NCBI GenBank assembly: GCA_019359095.1
Contig: JAHHHZ010000025.1
Span: forward strand, 124,001-188,000
Source: Pleurocapsa minor HA4230-MV1
GTDB taxonomy: Bacteria > Cyanobacteriota > Cyanobacteriia > Cyanobacteriales > Xenococcaceae
Reading direction: 5' to 3'
Length of the DNA: 64,000 bases
This document shows positions 25,354-34,019 of the stretch, piece by piece; position 1 is the first letter of the stretch; every line of letters starts with the position of its first letter. A program made the position numbers and the translations under genes. Under the pieces are notes generated by a model. The model ran no database searches. It was not told the DNA's origin and saw only the letters and a list, made by a program, of their open reading frames with translations.

Positions 25354-25737
25354 TTAGTTTCCCGAAAAATTAGCAGCATCATCGAACATTTGTCTAGTTT
25401 TTTCTAGTAGCTTGTTATTCGGATCGACACGGTTTATGCCTGGCTGTTTTTTTGCTGGGATTTGGGTAGGGTCTAGTAATTGTTTTTGTTCTTCAGGACT
25501 AACAAAATCATCAACACTATTCAATGATTCAACGCGATCGGAATCTGAATAAAGTAGACCATCTATATTATTGTCATCTGTTGGATATGTAGTCTTGCTT
25601 TGATTACTAGCTGCGTTGGCAAAATCCTGATTAAATGCAGTGGTTAAAAGTAGTATAACTGCCAGAAATAAAGAAGTTAAAATCTGGTTAATTTTGATTT
25701 TTTTTAGATAAGATACTATCGTGACCAGTACATTCAT
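25354..25737 (-). CDS. small exported or membrane-anchored protein of unknown function
   Basis: This 127-residue protein has a positively charged start (KKIKINQ) followed by a hydrophobic stretch (ILTSLFLAVILLLTTAF) that ends in an AxA-like site (ANAASN near residue 42). The mature part is acidic, with PEEQKQLLDP and a conserved-looking KLLEKTRQMFDDAANFSGN end. A lumenal or periplasmic location is inferred from the signal sequence. I do not recognise the family. Confidence 0.55.
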   Translation of the reverse strand: MNVLVTIVSYLKKIKINQILTSLFLAVILLLTTAFNQDFANAASNQSKTTYPTDDNNIDGLLYSDSDRVESLNSVDDFVSPEEQKQLLDPTQIPAKKQPGINRVDPNNKLLEKTRQMFDDAANFSGN

Positions 25738-26045
25738 AAGGCTTGTTGAAGATATTTTAATTGTTTTAAGAATAAATAACTGTACGCAGCATTTTTGCTG
25801 TGATTTAAGCTTTTATTACTCATAATTTAGCTGAGTTTTTTAAATACATCTTCTAACTAAAGTTGGATTATTATAAGCAATAATAAAATGAATTTATGAG
25901 CAATTTATATCTTATGTAAGATTGAAACTGTAATAACTTTTAAAAAACTTTTAGCTTTTGGCTGTCCTTAATCAGGTTTAATTTGTTATTCTCAATTGAG
26001 AAATGGCTAAAGAAAGTATCTAAAATAGGGGACAACAAATATTTA
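25738..26045. other. divergent spacer upstream of crtO
   Basis: This stretch of 308 bp has no supportable gene. It is AT-rich and contains a short CAGCA-TTTT-TGCTG hairpin near 25786. No clear consensus promoter stands out. Confidence 0.5.
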
Positions 26046-27728
26046 ATGGAAGCGTATGATGCGATCATAATTGGCGCTGGTCACAATGGGCTAGTTTGTG
26101 CAGCCTATCTATTAAATGCTGGCTACAGCGTCTTACTGCTCGAAAAGCGTCCTGTACCAGGAGGGGCTGCTACTACCGAAGAAGCCATCCCCGAAGAAGC
26201 ACCTGGATTTAAGTTTAATCTGTGTGCGATCGACCATGAGTTTATCTTTTTAGGGCCAATTATTGAAGAGTTGCAGCTGCACAAGTACGGTTTAGAATAT
26301 CTTACCTGCGACCCTCATACCTTTTGTCCCCACCTAGACGGAAAATATTTCCTGGCACATCAATCATTAGCCAAAACTCAAGCAGCGATCGCTCGCTATA
26401 GTACTAGAGATGCGGAAAAGTATGGCGAGTTTATTGGCTACTGGTCAAAATTAATGAGTGCGATCGCGCCTTTTTTTAATGCCCCACCCCAGTCTATTTT
26501 AAATATTGCTAAAGGCTATAGAGGCAAAAATTTGGCGGACATTTTGGCGATCGCTGGCTCTAAAGATAAGGCTTTAAACTTTATCCGTACGATGATTACC
26601 TCGCCAGAAGACTTGCTGAATGAATATTTTGACACTGAGATCGTTAAAGCTCCCCTCGCCCGTTTGGCAGCCGAAATAGGTGCGCCACCATCGCAAAAAG
26701 GTATCACCGCAGGATTAATGATGCTGGCAATGCGTCACCATCCAGGTATGGCTCGACCCAAAGGAGGTACAGGGGCGTTAACTCAAGCCTTAGTCAAGTT
26801 AGTCACGGCTAAAGGAGGCAAAATCTTAACCGAGCAAATGGTTAAGGAAGTGATCGTCGAAGATCAGAAGGCGATCGGCGTGAAAGTGTTTGAGGGCAAG
26901 GAATATCGAGCTAATCAAGCCGTAATTTCTAATATTGATGTCCGTCGATTGTTCTTACAGTTAATTGCTCCCGATGTGATTAAACCTGAATTAAGAGAAA
27001 AAGTCGATCGCCGAATTACTAACAACAATGAAACTATTCTCAAAATCGATTGCGCCCTATCTGAAGTACCCCGCTTTACTGCGCTAGAAACCGATAATCA
27101 TGACCATTTGATCGGTACGGTATTAATTGCCGACTCTGTAGCCCATGTCGAACAGGCTCACTCCCTAGCCACCATGGGGCAAATTCCCGATGCCAACCCT
27201 TCAATGTATCTCGATATCCCCAGTGTCCTCGATCCCACCCTCGCGCCAGAGGGAAAACACACCCTTTGGATCGAATTTTTTGCGCCCTATCAAATAGCAG
27301 GTAGAGAAGGAACAGGATTAAACGGCACTGGTTGGACAGATGAATTGAAAAATCAGACTGCCGATAACGTGTTGAAGAAGTTAGGGGAATATGCGCCTAA
27401 TCTTCAAGACTCAATTATTGCCCGTCGGGTAGAAAGTCCTGCGGAATTGGGCGAAAGACTGGGTTCATATAAAGGCAACTACTATCACTTAGATATGACC
27501 TTAGATCAAATGATCTTTTTACGTCCTCTACCAGAAATTGCTAACTACACCACGCCGATTAAAAACCTTTACCTGACAGGGGCAGGAACTCATCCAGGAG
27601 GTTCTATCTCAGGGATGCCAGGACGTAACTGCGCCCGCGTCTTTCTCCAGCGACAACAGCCCTTAGCTAAGGCACAACAGTCAGTTAATTCGATGTGGCG
27701 ATCGCTTTTAGGTATCAGTAATCAGTAA
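26046..27728 (+). CDS. crtO: CrtO-type beta-carotene ketolase
   Basis: This 560-residue FAD protein of the phytoene desaturase superfamily has an N-terminal dinucleotide-binding IIIGAGHNGLVCAAYLL, then EKRPVPGGAATTEE and the CrtO-typical NLCAIDHEFIFLGP. The C-terminal FAD site reads YLTGAGTHPGGSISGMPGRNCARV. CrtO adds a keto group to beta-carotene, giving echinenone, as in Synechocystis. The upstream TTG at 25983 would add 21 residues; the ATG at 26046 fits the family start. The last residues (GISNQ) and the stop lie inside an ATCAGTA heptamer array. The tocopherol gene hpt follows at 27755. Confidence 0.88.
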   Translation: MEAYDAIIIGAGHNGLVCAAYLLNAGYSVLLLEKRPVPGGAATTEEAIPEEAPGFKFNLCAIDHEFIFLGPIIEELQLHKYGLEYLTCDPHTFCPHLDGKYFLAHQSLAKTQAAIARYSTRDAEKYGEFIGYWSKLMSAIAPFFNAPPQSILNIAKGYRGKNLADILAIAGSKDKALNFIRTMITSPEDLLNEYFDTEIVKAPLARLAAEIGAPPSQKGITAGLMMLAMRHHPGMARPKGGTGALTQALVKLVTAKGGKILTEQMVKEVIVEDQKAIGVKVFEGKEYRANQAVISNIDVRRLFLQLIAPDVIKPELREKVDRRITNNNETILKIDCALSEVPRFTALETDNHDHLIGTVLIADSVAHVEQAHSLATMGQIPDANPSMYLDIPSVLDPTLAPEGKHTLWIEFFAPYQIAGREGTGLNGTGWTDELKNQTADNVLKKLGEYAPNLQDSIIARRVESPAELGERLGSYKGNYYHLDMTLDQMIFLRPLPEIANYTTPIKNLYLTGAGTHPGGSISGMPGRNCARVFLQRQQPLAKAQQSVNSMWRSLLGISNQ

Positions 27729-27754
27729 TCAGTAATCAGTAATCAGTAATCAAT
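27714..27754. repeat. heptamer tandem repeat (ATCAGTA)
   Basis: Five to six copies of ATCAGTA (the complement of the ATTACTG-type unit) begin within the last five codons of crtO and continue to the ATG of hpt. The stop codon of crtO is part of the array. Confidence 0.85.
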
Positions 27755-28669
27755 ATGAATTGGCTTAAAAGTTTTTGGCAATTTTCCCGTCCCCATACAA
27801 TTATCGGCACTAGTTTAAGTGTCTTGGCACTCTATTTTATTTCCCTGGCTACTACAGTCACTCAGATTAACCCTGTAAATTTAGAGCAGATGATTGCTGT
27901 TTGGTTTGCCTGTCTGTGTGGCAATGTATATATAGTTGGCTTAAATCAACTTTATGATATTGAGATAGATCGAGTTAATAAGCCAGAATTGCCCTTAGCT
28001 TCAGGAGAATTTACAGTTGGACAAGGAAAGCTGATTGTTGGGGTTACGGGATGCCTGTCCTTAATTATTGCTGCCTTATCTGGGACATGGTTATTCGCGA
28101 CAGTAGCTACTAGTTTGCTGATTGGTACAGCCTATTCAACACCACCGATACGCTTAAAACAGTTTCCCTTTTGGGCAGCTTTTTGTATTCTGACGGTGCG
28201 GGGAGTGATTGTTAACATTGGCTTGTTTTTACACTATGGCGACAAACTTAATGGGCAAGAAGTCTTAAATCCGTATGTTTGGACTTTGACCCTATTTATC
28301 TTACTCTTCACCATAGCGATCGCTATTTTTAAAGATGTCCCCGATTTAGAGGGAGACAAGCAATATAATATCAATACTTTTACCCTGGTAATTGGTAAAC
28401 CTGCGGTCTTTAATCTTTCTCGCGGAGTGATTACTGTTTGTTATTGTGGCATGATTGCAGCAGGATTATTTTGGCTGACTGCTCTTAACGTCAGCTTTTT
28501 TGTCGCTAGCCACGTAATTTTATTAGGGCTACTTTGGTGGCGGAGTCGAGATGTAGACTTAGAACAGAAAAGTGCGATCGCCAACTTTTATCAGTTTATT
28601 TGGAAACTATTTTTTGCCGAATACTTGCTATTTCCCATAGCTTGCTTTATTACTGTCGTTGGTAAATAA
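27755..28669 (+). CDS. hpt: homogentisate phytyltransferase
   Basis: This 304-residue UbiA-family membrane prenyltransferase has about nine helices. The first aspartate-rich motif is NQLYDIEIDRVNKPELPLASGE and the second DVPDLEGDKQYNINTF. FSRPHTIIGTSLSV and LRGVIVNIGLF-like segments match cyanobacterial Hpt (slr1736 type). It joins phytyl diphosphate to homogentisate, the first committed step of tocopherol synthesis, using the phytyl group made through ChlP. It follows crtO by 26 bp of repeat and may share its transcript. Confidence 0.93.
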   Translation: MNWLKSFWQFSRPHTIIGTSLSVLALYFISLATTVTQINPVNLEQMIAVWFACLCGNVYIVGLNQLYDIEIDRVNKPELPLASGEFTVGQGKLIVGVTGCLSLIIAALSGTWLFATVATSLLIGTAYSTPPIRLKQFPFWAAFCILTVRGVIVNIGLFLHYGDKLNGQEVLNPYVWTLTLFILLFTIAIAIFKDVPDLEGDKQYNINTFTLVIGKPAVFNLSRGVITVCYCGMIAAGLFWLTALNVSFFVASHVILLGLLWWRSRDVDLEQKSAIANFYQFIWKLFFAEYLLFPIACFITVVGK

Positions 28670-28694
28670 ACTTAGTTTCTAACGCAGTATCTAA

Positions 28695-29642
28695 ATGCCA
28701 AGTAATTCGTTGCTCAATAGTCTTAGTCAACAAATAGATAATGTCGTTATTGGTCAAGGGAATCTAGTTCAACAATTGCTGATTGCCTTATTGAGTGGTG
28801 GTCACGTCATCATTGAAGGAGTACCAGGTATAGGTAAAACCTTGTTGGTAAAAATATTATCAAAGTTGATTGCAGCGGATTTCCGTCGTATTCAACTAAC
28901 ACCTGATATTTTACCTTCTGATATCTTGGGAACAAATATTTTTGATCTCAATAGCCGCGATTTTATCCTCAAAAAAGGCCCTGTTTTTACAGAAATTCTC
29001 TTGGCTGACGAAATCAACCGTACCCCTCCCAAAACCCAAGCAGCTTTACTAGAAGCGATGGAAGAGCAGCAAATTACTCTAGATGGTCAAACGATGTTGT
29101 TACCACCATTATTCTGGGTGATTGCAACGCAAAACTCTTTAGAATTTGAGGGTACATATCCTTTACCTGAAGCACAGCTCGATCGCTTTCTGTTTAAGCT
29201 AGTGGTGGACTATCCTGCTAAGGATGCCGAGAAACAGATGTTGGTTAATGCTCAACAGGGATTTAAAGCTAAAAAATTGGATCTCGACAAGCTAAAAGCG
29301 ATCGCCACAGTAGAAGATATTTTGGTTCTCAGAGAACAGGTGCAAAAGGTTCAGGTAGAAGAGAATATTTTAGATTATTTACTCGATCTGGTGGAGCGTA
29401 CTCGTCAACATCCTGATTTAATTTTGGGTGCATCACCGCGATCTGCCGTGGCTTGGTTAAATGCGACTAAAGCTAGTGCTTGTCTGGCAGGAAGAGATTA
29501 TGTTACCCCTGATGATGTTAAGGAAGTCGCCATCCCTTTGTTGCGCCATCGCCTAATCTTAAAACCAGAAGCGCAATTGGATAACCTCCAGATCGCTGAG
29601 GTGATTGAATCTATACTCAAGCAAATATCTGTACCAAGGTAA
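28695..29642 (+). CDS. MoxR-family AAA+ ATPase
   Basis: This 315-residue MoxR ATPase has Walker A GVPGIGKT at 42-49, the family signature RIQLTPDILPSDILGTNIF, Walker B ILLADEINRTPPKTQAALLEAMEE, and sensor 2 in GASPRSAVAWLNATKA. MoxR proteins act as chaperone-like ATPases that pair with DUF58/von Willebrand partners. The expected DUF58 partner lies downstream at 30806, with a methyltransferase gene in between. A heptamer repeat array follows the stop codon directly. Confidence 0.92.
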   Translation: MPSNSLLNSLSQQIDNVVIGQGNLVQQLLIALLSGGHVIIEGVPGIGKTLLVKILSKLIAADFRRIQLTPDILPSDILGTNIFDLNSRDFILKKGPVFTEILLADEINRTPPKTQAALLEAMEEQQITLDGQTMLLPPLFWVIATQNSLEFEGTYPLPEAQLDRFLFKLVVDYPAKDAEKQMLVNAQQGFKAKKLDLDKLKAIATVEDILVLREQVQKVQVEENILDYLLDLVERTRQHPDLILGASPRSAVAWLNATKASACLAGRDYVTPDDVKEVAIPLLRHRLILKPEAQLDNLQIAEVIESILKQISVPR

Positions 29643-29643
29643 T

Positions 29644-29681
29644 GATTACTGATTACTGATTACTGATTACTGATTACTGAC
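29644..29681. repeat. heptamer tandem repeat (ATTACTG)
   Basis: Five near-perfect ATTACTG copies lie right after the moxR stop codon; the unit is the same as at 11074 and 15071. Confidence 0.85.
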
Positions 29682-29762
29682 GTTGTCCTAATTTACTGGA
29701 AATAGCCAACTATTAAATAGAGTAATAATTTAGCTGATGGTCATTTTCCATCGTTTAAAAGT

Positions 29763-30566
29763 ATGGATTATATTCACGGTTATTCTGATACAGAACAAGT
29801 AAGACTAATTCAACAGGCGGAATATTGGCGAGAAAAGCTGATTCTCAAAGATCTTGACTATCAAGCTGGAGAAAAATTATTAGAGATCGGTTGTGGTGCA
29901 GGAGCAGTATTAGGTATATTGGGGCAGACTTTTCCTGGTTTAAAGTTGGCGGGAATTGATTTAGAACCAAAGCAAATAGATTATGCCCAGAAACATCTGA
30001 ATAATCTAGGTTTAAGTGATGCCGATCTGCGAGTAGGAGATGCCACGGAACTACCCTGGCAAGATAATTACTTCGATCGTATATATGCAATCTGGTTTTT
30101 GGAACATTTACCCAATCCGCTACAGGCTTTACAAGCAGCAAAAAGAGTGACTAAGCCTGGAGGAACAATTACAGTTACCGAAACCGACTACCGTACCATT
30201 TTAATTACCCCAGAATCTGCTGATTATCGCTATTTAATTGACTCGCTATGTGAGTTACTATTGCAGGCTCAAGGGAAACCCTATATTGGACAATCTTTAG
30301 GAACATTGCTCCTTCAGGCTGGTTTTGAGCGGGTAAAGAATCAGCCATTTCCCGTGCATTATGCTTACAGTTTGGATAGTCAAGAATTAAGAGGTTTTAT
30401 TGACTATGTAGACTCTTGGTTAGCACCTACAGTAGAGCAAGCTGTTACTCAGTTAGGTAAAGATTCTCAACGGCTACAGGCTGGATTAGAGTGGTTTCGG
30501 AGTATTAGCGATCGCCATGATGGCGCAGTCTCCGCCACAATTTATCGTGCCTCAGCAATTATTTAA
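29763..30566 (+). CDS. class I SAM-dependent methyltransferase
   Basis: This 267-residue methyltransferase is of the Methyltransf_11/25 type. Motif I is LLEIGCGAGAVLGILG, followed by GIDLEPKQIDYAQKH (SAM ribose contact), GDATELPWQDNYFDRIYAIWFLEHL and a C-terminal variable domain of about 110 residues. Substrate unknown; small lipophilic molecules or quinones are typical for this group. It stands between moxR and the DUF58 gene, which is unusual, because those two are normally adjacent. Confidence 0.85.
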   Translation: MDYIHGYSDTEQVRLIQQAEYWREKLILKDLDYQAGEKLLEIGCGAGAVLGILGQTFPGLKLAGIDLEPKQIDYAQKHLNNLGLSDADLRVGDATELPWQDNYFDRIYAIWFLEHLPNPLQALQAAKRVTKPGGTITVTETDYRTILITPESADYRYLIDSLCELLLQAQGKPYIGQSLGTLLLQAGFERVKNQPFPVHYAYSLDSQELRGFIDYVDSWLAPTVEQAVTQLGKDSQRLQAGLEWFRSISDRHDGAVSATIYRASAII

Positions 30567-30631
30567 TCATTTAAGTAGGTAGGCAAAATAATTGATCAAA
30601 CCCCTACCCTTAGAGCTATTTGTTACTCGTC

Positions 30632-30745
30632 CTAAAGGACTTGTCTCGCATAGTTTCCGTCGCGTTTTGGGTAGGAAGATTCCCACCCAAAAGCCGACGG
30701 GGAGATACCGCTCCGCATATTACTCGTTACTTGTTACTCCCTAAC
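30632..30745. repeat. dispersed palindromes and TTACTYG heptamers
   Basis: GTCCTAAAGGAC (30632-30643) belongs to the CCTTTAGG family. TTTTGGGTAGGAAGATTCCCACCC and CGACGGGGAGATACCGC form further imperfect inverted repeats. 30721-30741 holds three degenerate TTACTYG heptamers. This fills most of the spacer before the DUF58 start at 30806. Confidence 0.6.
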
Positions 30746-30805
30746 CTTATTTCCAATTTAATTACACCCACCTACTTATACTCCTCATCCTTCATCCTCC
30801 AGATT

Positions 30806-32113
30806 ATGATTCCCTCCCGACGCTGTTATGTACTGCTTGCTATCGGTGGCTTAAGTGCTGCACTGTTAGATGTTCTGATTAATCGTCAGGCTAGTTTAAA
30901 TTTTCTGCGGATTTATAATTTTAGTTTGTTAGTTGCCACGCTCATTGATGCATCTCAGGTTAAAAATAGTGCTGTTGAAGTAACCAGACAGGAGATTCAA
31001 AAGTTATCAGTCGGTAGAGATAATGAGATCGCTCTAAAGATTAAATCTGGTCAAGAAAAAGCGATCGCGCAAATCCGAGATGCTTATCCGCCAGAATTTA
31101 CCGTTGACAGAGATACTCTGGAAGTTAATCTACCTGCCAATAGCAACTGCGAAGAAACCTATATTATTCATCCCGATCGGCGTGGGGAATATACCTGGGG
31201 CGATCTACAAGTACGTCAGTTAGGGAAACTGGGTTTGGCTTGGCGAGATTGGCAAATACCCGCAAAACAAGAAGTTAGAGTTTATCCCGATTTAATTGGC
31301 TTAAAAGAACTAGCTGTTCGTCTGGCGATTGAAAACAGTGGAGCGATGCGTCAGGCACGAAGAATGGGCAATGGTACTGAATTTGCTGAACTGCGAGAAT
31401 ATCGTACAGGAGAAGATATTCGCTTGATTGACTGGAAGGCTACGGCGCGTCGCGATCGCCCTGTGGTTAGGGTATTAGAACCAGAACAAGAACAAACTCT
31501 CTTTATCCTCTTAGATCGGGGGCGTTTAATGACGGCAAAGGTAGATGGATTAAAACGATTTGACTATGGCTTAAATGCGACTTTATCTTTAGCTATGGCA
31601 GGCTTAAGCCGTGGGGATAAAGTCGGGGTGGCGGTATTCGAGCGCGATATTACGACTTGGATACCCCCTGAAAGAGGTAATCATCATTTAAGCAAATTAG
31701 TCGATCGCCTGACACCAATTCAACCAGTATTATTAGAGCCTGATTATCTTGGTGCTGTAACGAAAGTTATTACTCAGCAAACTAGACGAGCATTAGTTGT
31801 GGTAATTACAGACTTGGTAGACGTAACCGCTTCGAGTGAATTACTTAGCGCCATGATGCGTTTAGCCCCTCGCTATCTACCTTTTTGTGTCACCCTCAAC
31901 GATCCGCTAGTAGCTCAAATTGCCCATGCTCATACTGACAATACCAAAGACACCTATGCCCGTGCGGTAGCTTTAGATCTTTTGGCACAGCGTCAGGTAG
32001 CTTTTGCTCAATTAAGACAAAAAGGAGTATTAGTTTTAGATGCACCTTGCGATCGCATTACAGGAGAGTTAGTCGATCGCTATCTAGAGTTAAAAGCGCG
32101 TAATTTACTCTGA
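30806..32113 (+). CDS. DUF58 domain protein (MoxR partner)
   Basis: This 435-residue protein has two N-terminal hydrophobic segments (residues 5-50). The DUF58 signature is EFAELREYRTGEDIRLIDWKATARRDRPVVRVLEPEQEQTLFILLDRGR, where ILLDRGR opens a vWA-like fold with a partial MIDAS region. DUF58 proteins work with MoxR ATPases in the envelope, but the process is not known. A longer frame begins at 30620 within repeats, and the ATG at 30806 (MIPSRRCYVLL) is preferred. The 3' end (32068-32099) is repeated downstream at 34357, bracketing a block of mobile-type genes. Confidence 0.85.
   Translation: MIPSRRCYVLLAIGGLSAALLDVLINRQASLNFLRIYNFSLLVATLIDASQVKNSAVEVTRQEIQKLSVGRDNEIALKIKSGQEKAIAQIRDAYPPEFTVDRDTLEVNLPANSNCEETYIIHPDRRGEYTWGDLQVRQLGKLGLAWRDWQIPAKQEVRVYPDLIGLKELAVRLAIENSGAMRQARRMGNGTEFAELREYRTGEDIRLIDWKATARRDRPVVRVLEPEQEQTLFILLDRGRLMTAKVDGLKRFDYGLNATLSLAMAGLSRGDKVGVAVFERDITTWIPPERGNHHLSKLVDRLTPIQPVLLEPDYLGAVTKVITQQTRRALVVVITDLVDVTASSELLSAMMRLAPRYLPFCVTLNDPLVAQIAHAHTDNTKDTYARAVALDLLAQRQVAFAQLRQKGVLVLDAPCDRITGELVDRYLELKARNLL
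32068..32099 (+). repeat. left copy of a direct repeat flanking a gene block
   Basis: A 32-bp stretch in the last codons of the DUF58 gene (starting GTTAGTCGATCGC, ending AAAAGCGC) is identical to 34357-34388. Similarity continues for about nine more bases with two changes. Confidence 0.85.
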
Positions 32114-32196
32114 TTTTTACTAAAATTTAATTCACATGAAACCTATAGAGTTTATTGTATTATTTAAGTAAGGAGCTAAAGTAAGGAAATAAACTC

Positions 32197-32442
32197 ATGG
32201 TACAAGCTCGGCTGACGGTAAAAGGACAAGTCACCATTCCTAAAAAAATTAGAGATTATTTGCAACTCGATAATGGTAGCAAAATAGATTTTGTTATTGA
32301 CGAACAGGGAGATGTCAAAATAATCCCCTTAAATGTATCGGTAGAAAAGCTTTCTGGCATATTACATCGTCCAGGAATGAAATCGGCTTCTTTAACAAAT
32401 ATGGAACAAGCAATTATCGAGGGTGCTAGTGATTGGACTTGA
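32197..32442 (+). CDS. AbrB/MazE-type antitoxin
   Basis: This 81-residue protein has a SpoVT/AbrB swapped-hairpin domain (ARLTVKGQVTIPKKIRDYLQLDNGSKIDFVIDEQGDVKIIPL) and a C-terminal toxin-binding tail rich in Ser and Glu. AAGGA lies 9 bp before the ATG. The start of the PIN toxin overlaps its end, the usual layout of vapBC modules. It binds the operon promoter and neutralises the PIN RNase. First gene in the block flanked by direct repeats. Confidence 0.9.
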   Translation: MVQARLTVKGQVTIPKKIRDYLQLDNGSKIDFVIDEQGDVKIIPLNVSVEKLSGILHRPGMKSASLTNMEQAIIEGASDWT

Positions 32443-32818
32443 TACCAATGTTTTAGTCAGGTATTTAACCAAAGATGATGAAGCACAGTGGCAAAAAGCA
32501 GCAGCAATAATTAATGATGCCCAATCTTGTTTTATTGCAGATATTGTCTTATGCGAACTAGTTTGGGTTTTAAGTAGAAAACCCTATCAATACTCTAAAT
32601 CAGAAATTCTCAAAGTTTTAGAGTTGATATTACAAAGTTCCAAATTTGAATTCGCCAATCGGACTATTATTTATCAAGCAATTAAGCTAACTCAGACAGG
32701 TAAAGCTAATTTTGCCGATTATCTGATTGGTGCAACTAATCGTAATTATGATTGCAGTCAAACAGTTACTTTTGACCAAAAACTAAAGGGAGAAAAATGG
32801 TATCAAGTTTTAATTTAG
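32429..32818 (+). CDS. PIN-domain toxin (VapC-like)
   Basis: This 129-residue PIN nuclease has metal-binding acids in IGLDTNVLVRYLT, in the IVLCELVWVL helix and in NFADYLIGATNRNYDC, followed by VTFDQKL. It should cut tRNA or other RNA when free of its antitoxin. The GTG at 32429 gives the family-typical MIGLDTN start; an earlier GTG at 32423 is also possible. The gene overlaps the AbrB-type antitoxin by 14 bp. Coding frame intact. Confidence 0.88.
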   Translation: MIGLDTNVLVRYLTKDDEAQWQKAAAIINDAQSCFIADIVLCELVWVLSRKPYQYSKSEILKVLELILQSSKFEFANRTIIYQAIKLTQTGKANFADYLIGATNRNYDCSQTVTFDQKLKGEKWYQVLI

Positions 32819-32834
32819 GATTGTTTTTTATAAT

Positions 32835-32980
32835 TTACTTTACTACACGACCATAATTTAGTTTAATAACGCGATTAGGCTTACGCCTACCCTTCGGATC
32901 GCACTCGGTAAAATAGCGATCGTCATGACTAACAGCAATTACTGTTTTACCTCGACTTCTTAACTCAGGTATGCGATGAG
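32835..32980 (-). pseudogene. C-terminal remnant of a cyclic-peptide-export-type ABC ATPase
   Basis: The minus strand reads IPELRSRGKTVIAVSHDDRYF, then a repeat-derived CDPKGRRKPN, then RVIKLNYGRVVK and a stop. The SHDDRYF and (D)RVIKL blocks are the H-loop and the end of SyrD/PvdE-type ABC transporter ATPases. Walker A, Walker B and the membrane domain are all missing. A copy of the GATCCGAAGGGTAGGCG dispersed repeat (32872-32903) is inserted in frame between the two blocks. The rest of the frame up to 33104 is antisense to the GNAT gene and not meaningful. Confidence 0.7.
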
Positions 32981-33013
32981 TTAAAAGCAAAATTAAAGTT
33001 AGAAAATATCTCC

Positions 33014-33643
33014 ATGACTGAAATAAGCAAAACATCCTGGACAATGACGATCGATACCAAACGTCTGATCGTTCGTCCACAGCAGGCTGATGATTATAAG
33101 TCATGGTACGCTGGATTTATGGGTAGATTGCCTAAACAACACCAGTATGACGCTGGGAAGCTAGATATGAATGGTTGCGATTCAGCTTGGTTTTCAGATT
33201 TGTGCGATCGCCACCAAGAATTGGCTTTAAAAGATGACACTTATGTCTTCGGTGTTTTTAATCGTCAAACAAATCAGCATCTGGGTAATATCGATCTCTC
33301 CACCATTCGTCGTCAGGAAAATCAATGGGCTAATTTGGGATACAGCATTCACAATCAGTATCAACGGCAAGGTTTCGGTAAAGAAGCTACTCAAGCCGTC
33401 TTGAGAGCAGGATTTGAGCAACTTAACTATCATCGCGTTGAAGCAGCAATTAATCTTGACAATTCAGTTTCTATTGCGTTTGCCGAGAGTATAAAAATGC
33501 AAAAAGAATGTATGCGTAAAGGCTTTTATTATGAACAGGAGCAGTGGAGAGATAATTTAATTTATGTGGCAATTCCCGCCGATTTTGGCTTGGAGGAAAA
33601 ACCGCCAGAAGTATTATTCTCAAAATTTTCCAGCCGAAATTAA
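33014..33643 (+). CDS. GNAT-family N-acetyltransferase (RimJ/RimL-like)
   Basis: This 209-residue acetyltransferase shows TKRLIVRPQQADDYKSWYAGF at the start, a central TYVFGVFNRQTNQHLGNIDLSTIRR strand pair and the acetyl-CoA loop YQRQGFGKEATQAVLRAGFEQLNYHRVEAAINLDNSVS. This pattern matches the RimJ/RimL group that acetylates N-terminal or small-molecule amines; the substrate is unknown. It lies in the block between the duplicated DUF58 tails, between toxin-antitoxin genes. Confidence 0.87.
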   Translation: MTEISKTSWTMTIDTKRLIVRPQQADDYKSWYAGFMGRLPKQHQYDAGKLDMNGCDSAWFSDLCDRHQELALKDDTYVFGVFNRQTNQHLGNIDLSTIRRQENQWANLGYSIHNQYQRQGFGKEATQAVLRAGFEQLNYHRVEAAINLDNSVSIAFAESIKMQKECMRKGFYYEQEQWRDNLIYVAIPADFGLEEKPPEVLFSKFSSRN

Positions 33644-33680
33644 ACATAACTTAAAAATCGCCATCTCCGCTTAACTACCC

Positions 33681-34019
33681 TCAACGTTCAGGAGGAATTT
33701 GTAACTTTAACTCCTCAATCAATGATGGGATCTGCGATTGAACTACATCCCAAACGATGTTGAGGTTAACATCATCATATTCATGAACTAGCCGATTTCG
33801 CATTCCATTGATTTCTGACCATGAGATATTGGGCAAGATCTGTCGGCTTGTTTCGGAAACTCGTCTAGCGGCTTCGGCAATCACTAAGAGCCTCCGAATC
33901 ACTGAATTTTGAAGCTGCACATTTGCTAGGAACTCAGCTTTTGAACATTGAGCTGTGTAGGTCACGATCAGTTCTGCCGATTACAGCATATCAAGCAGAA
34001 ATTGAAGATCCCGTTGCAT
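33681..34019 (-). pseudogene. hepT: HepT (HEPN) toxin with in-frame nonsense codon
   Basis: Reading from the ATG at 34019 gives MQRDLQFLLDML, a TAA at 33983-33981, then SAELIVTYTAQCSKAEFLANV and on to the normal end at 33681. A CAA-to-TAA change at codon 13 explains it; with it reversed the protein is 112 residues, the family length. The catalytic R-X4-H-x-Y motif (RNRLVHEY) is intact, and its tyrosine is the site AMPylated by MntA. Translation could restart at the GTG at 33965, giving 94 residues without the first helix. The start overlaps mntA by 29 bp. Confidence 0.75.

Noticed and set aside
27714-29681. Tandem heptamers around hpt and moxR considered as a CRISPR-like array.
   Set aside because: The units are 7 bp and contiguous, with no spacers and no cas genes nearby.
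32981-33104. Full 89-residue minus-strand frame taken as a gene.
   Set aside because: Only its C-terminal third resembles an ABC ATPase; the rest is antisense to the GNAT gene.
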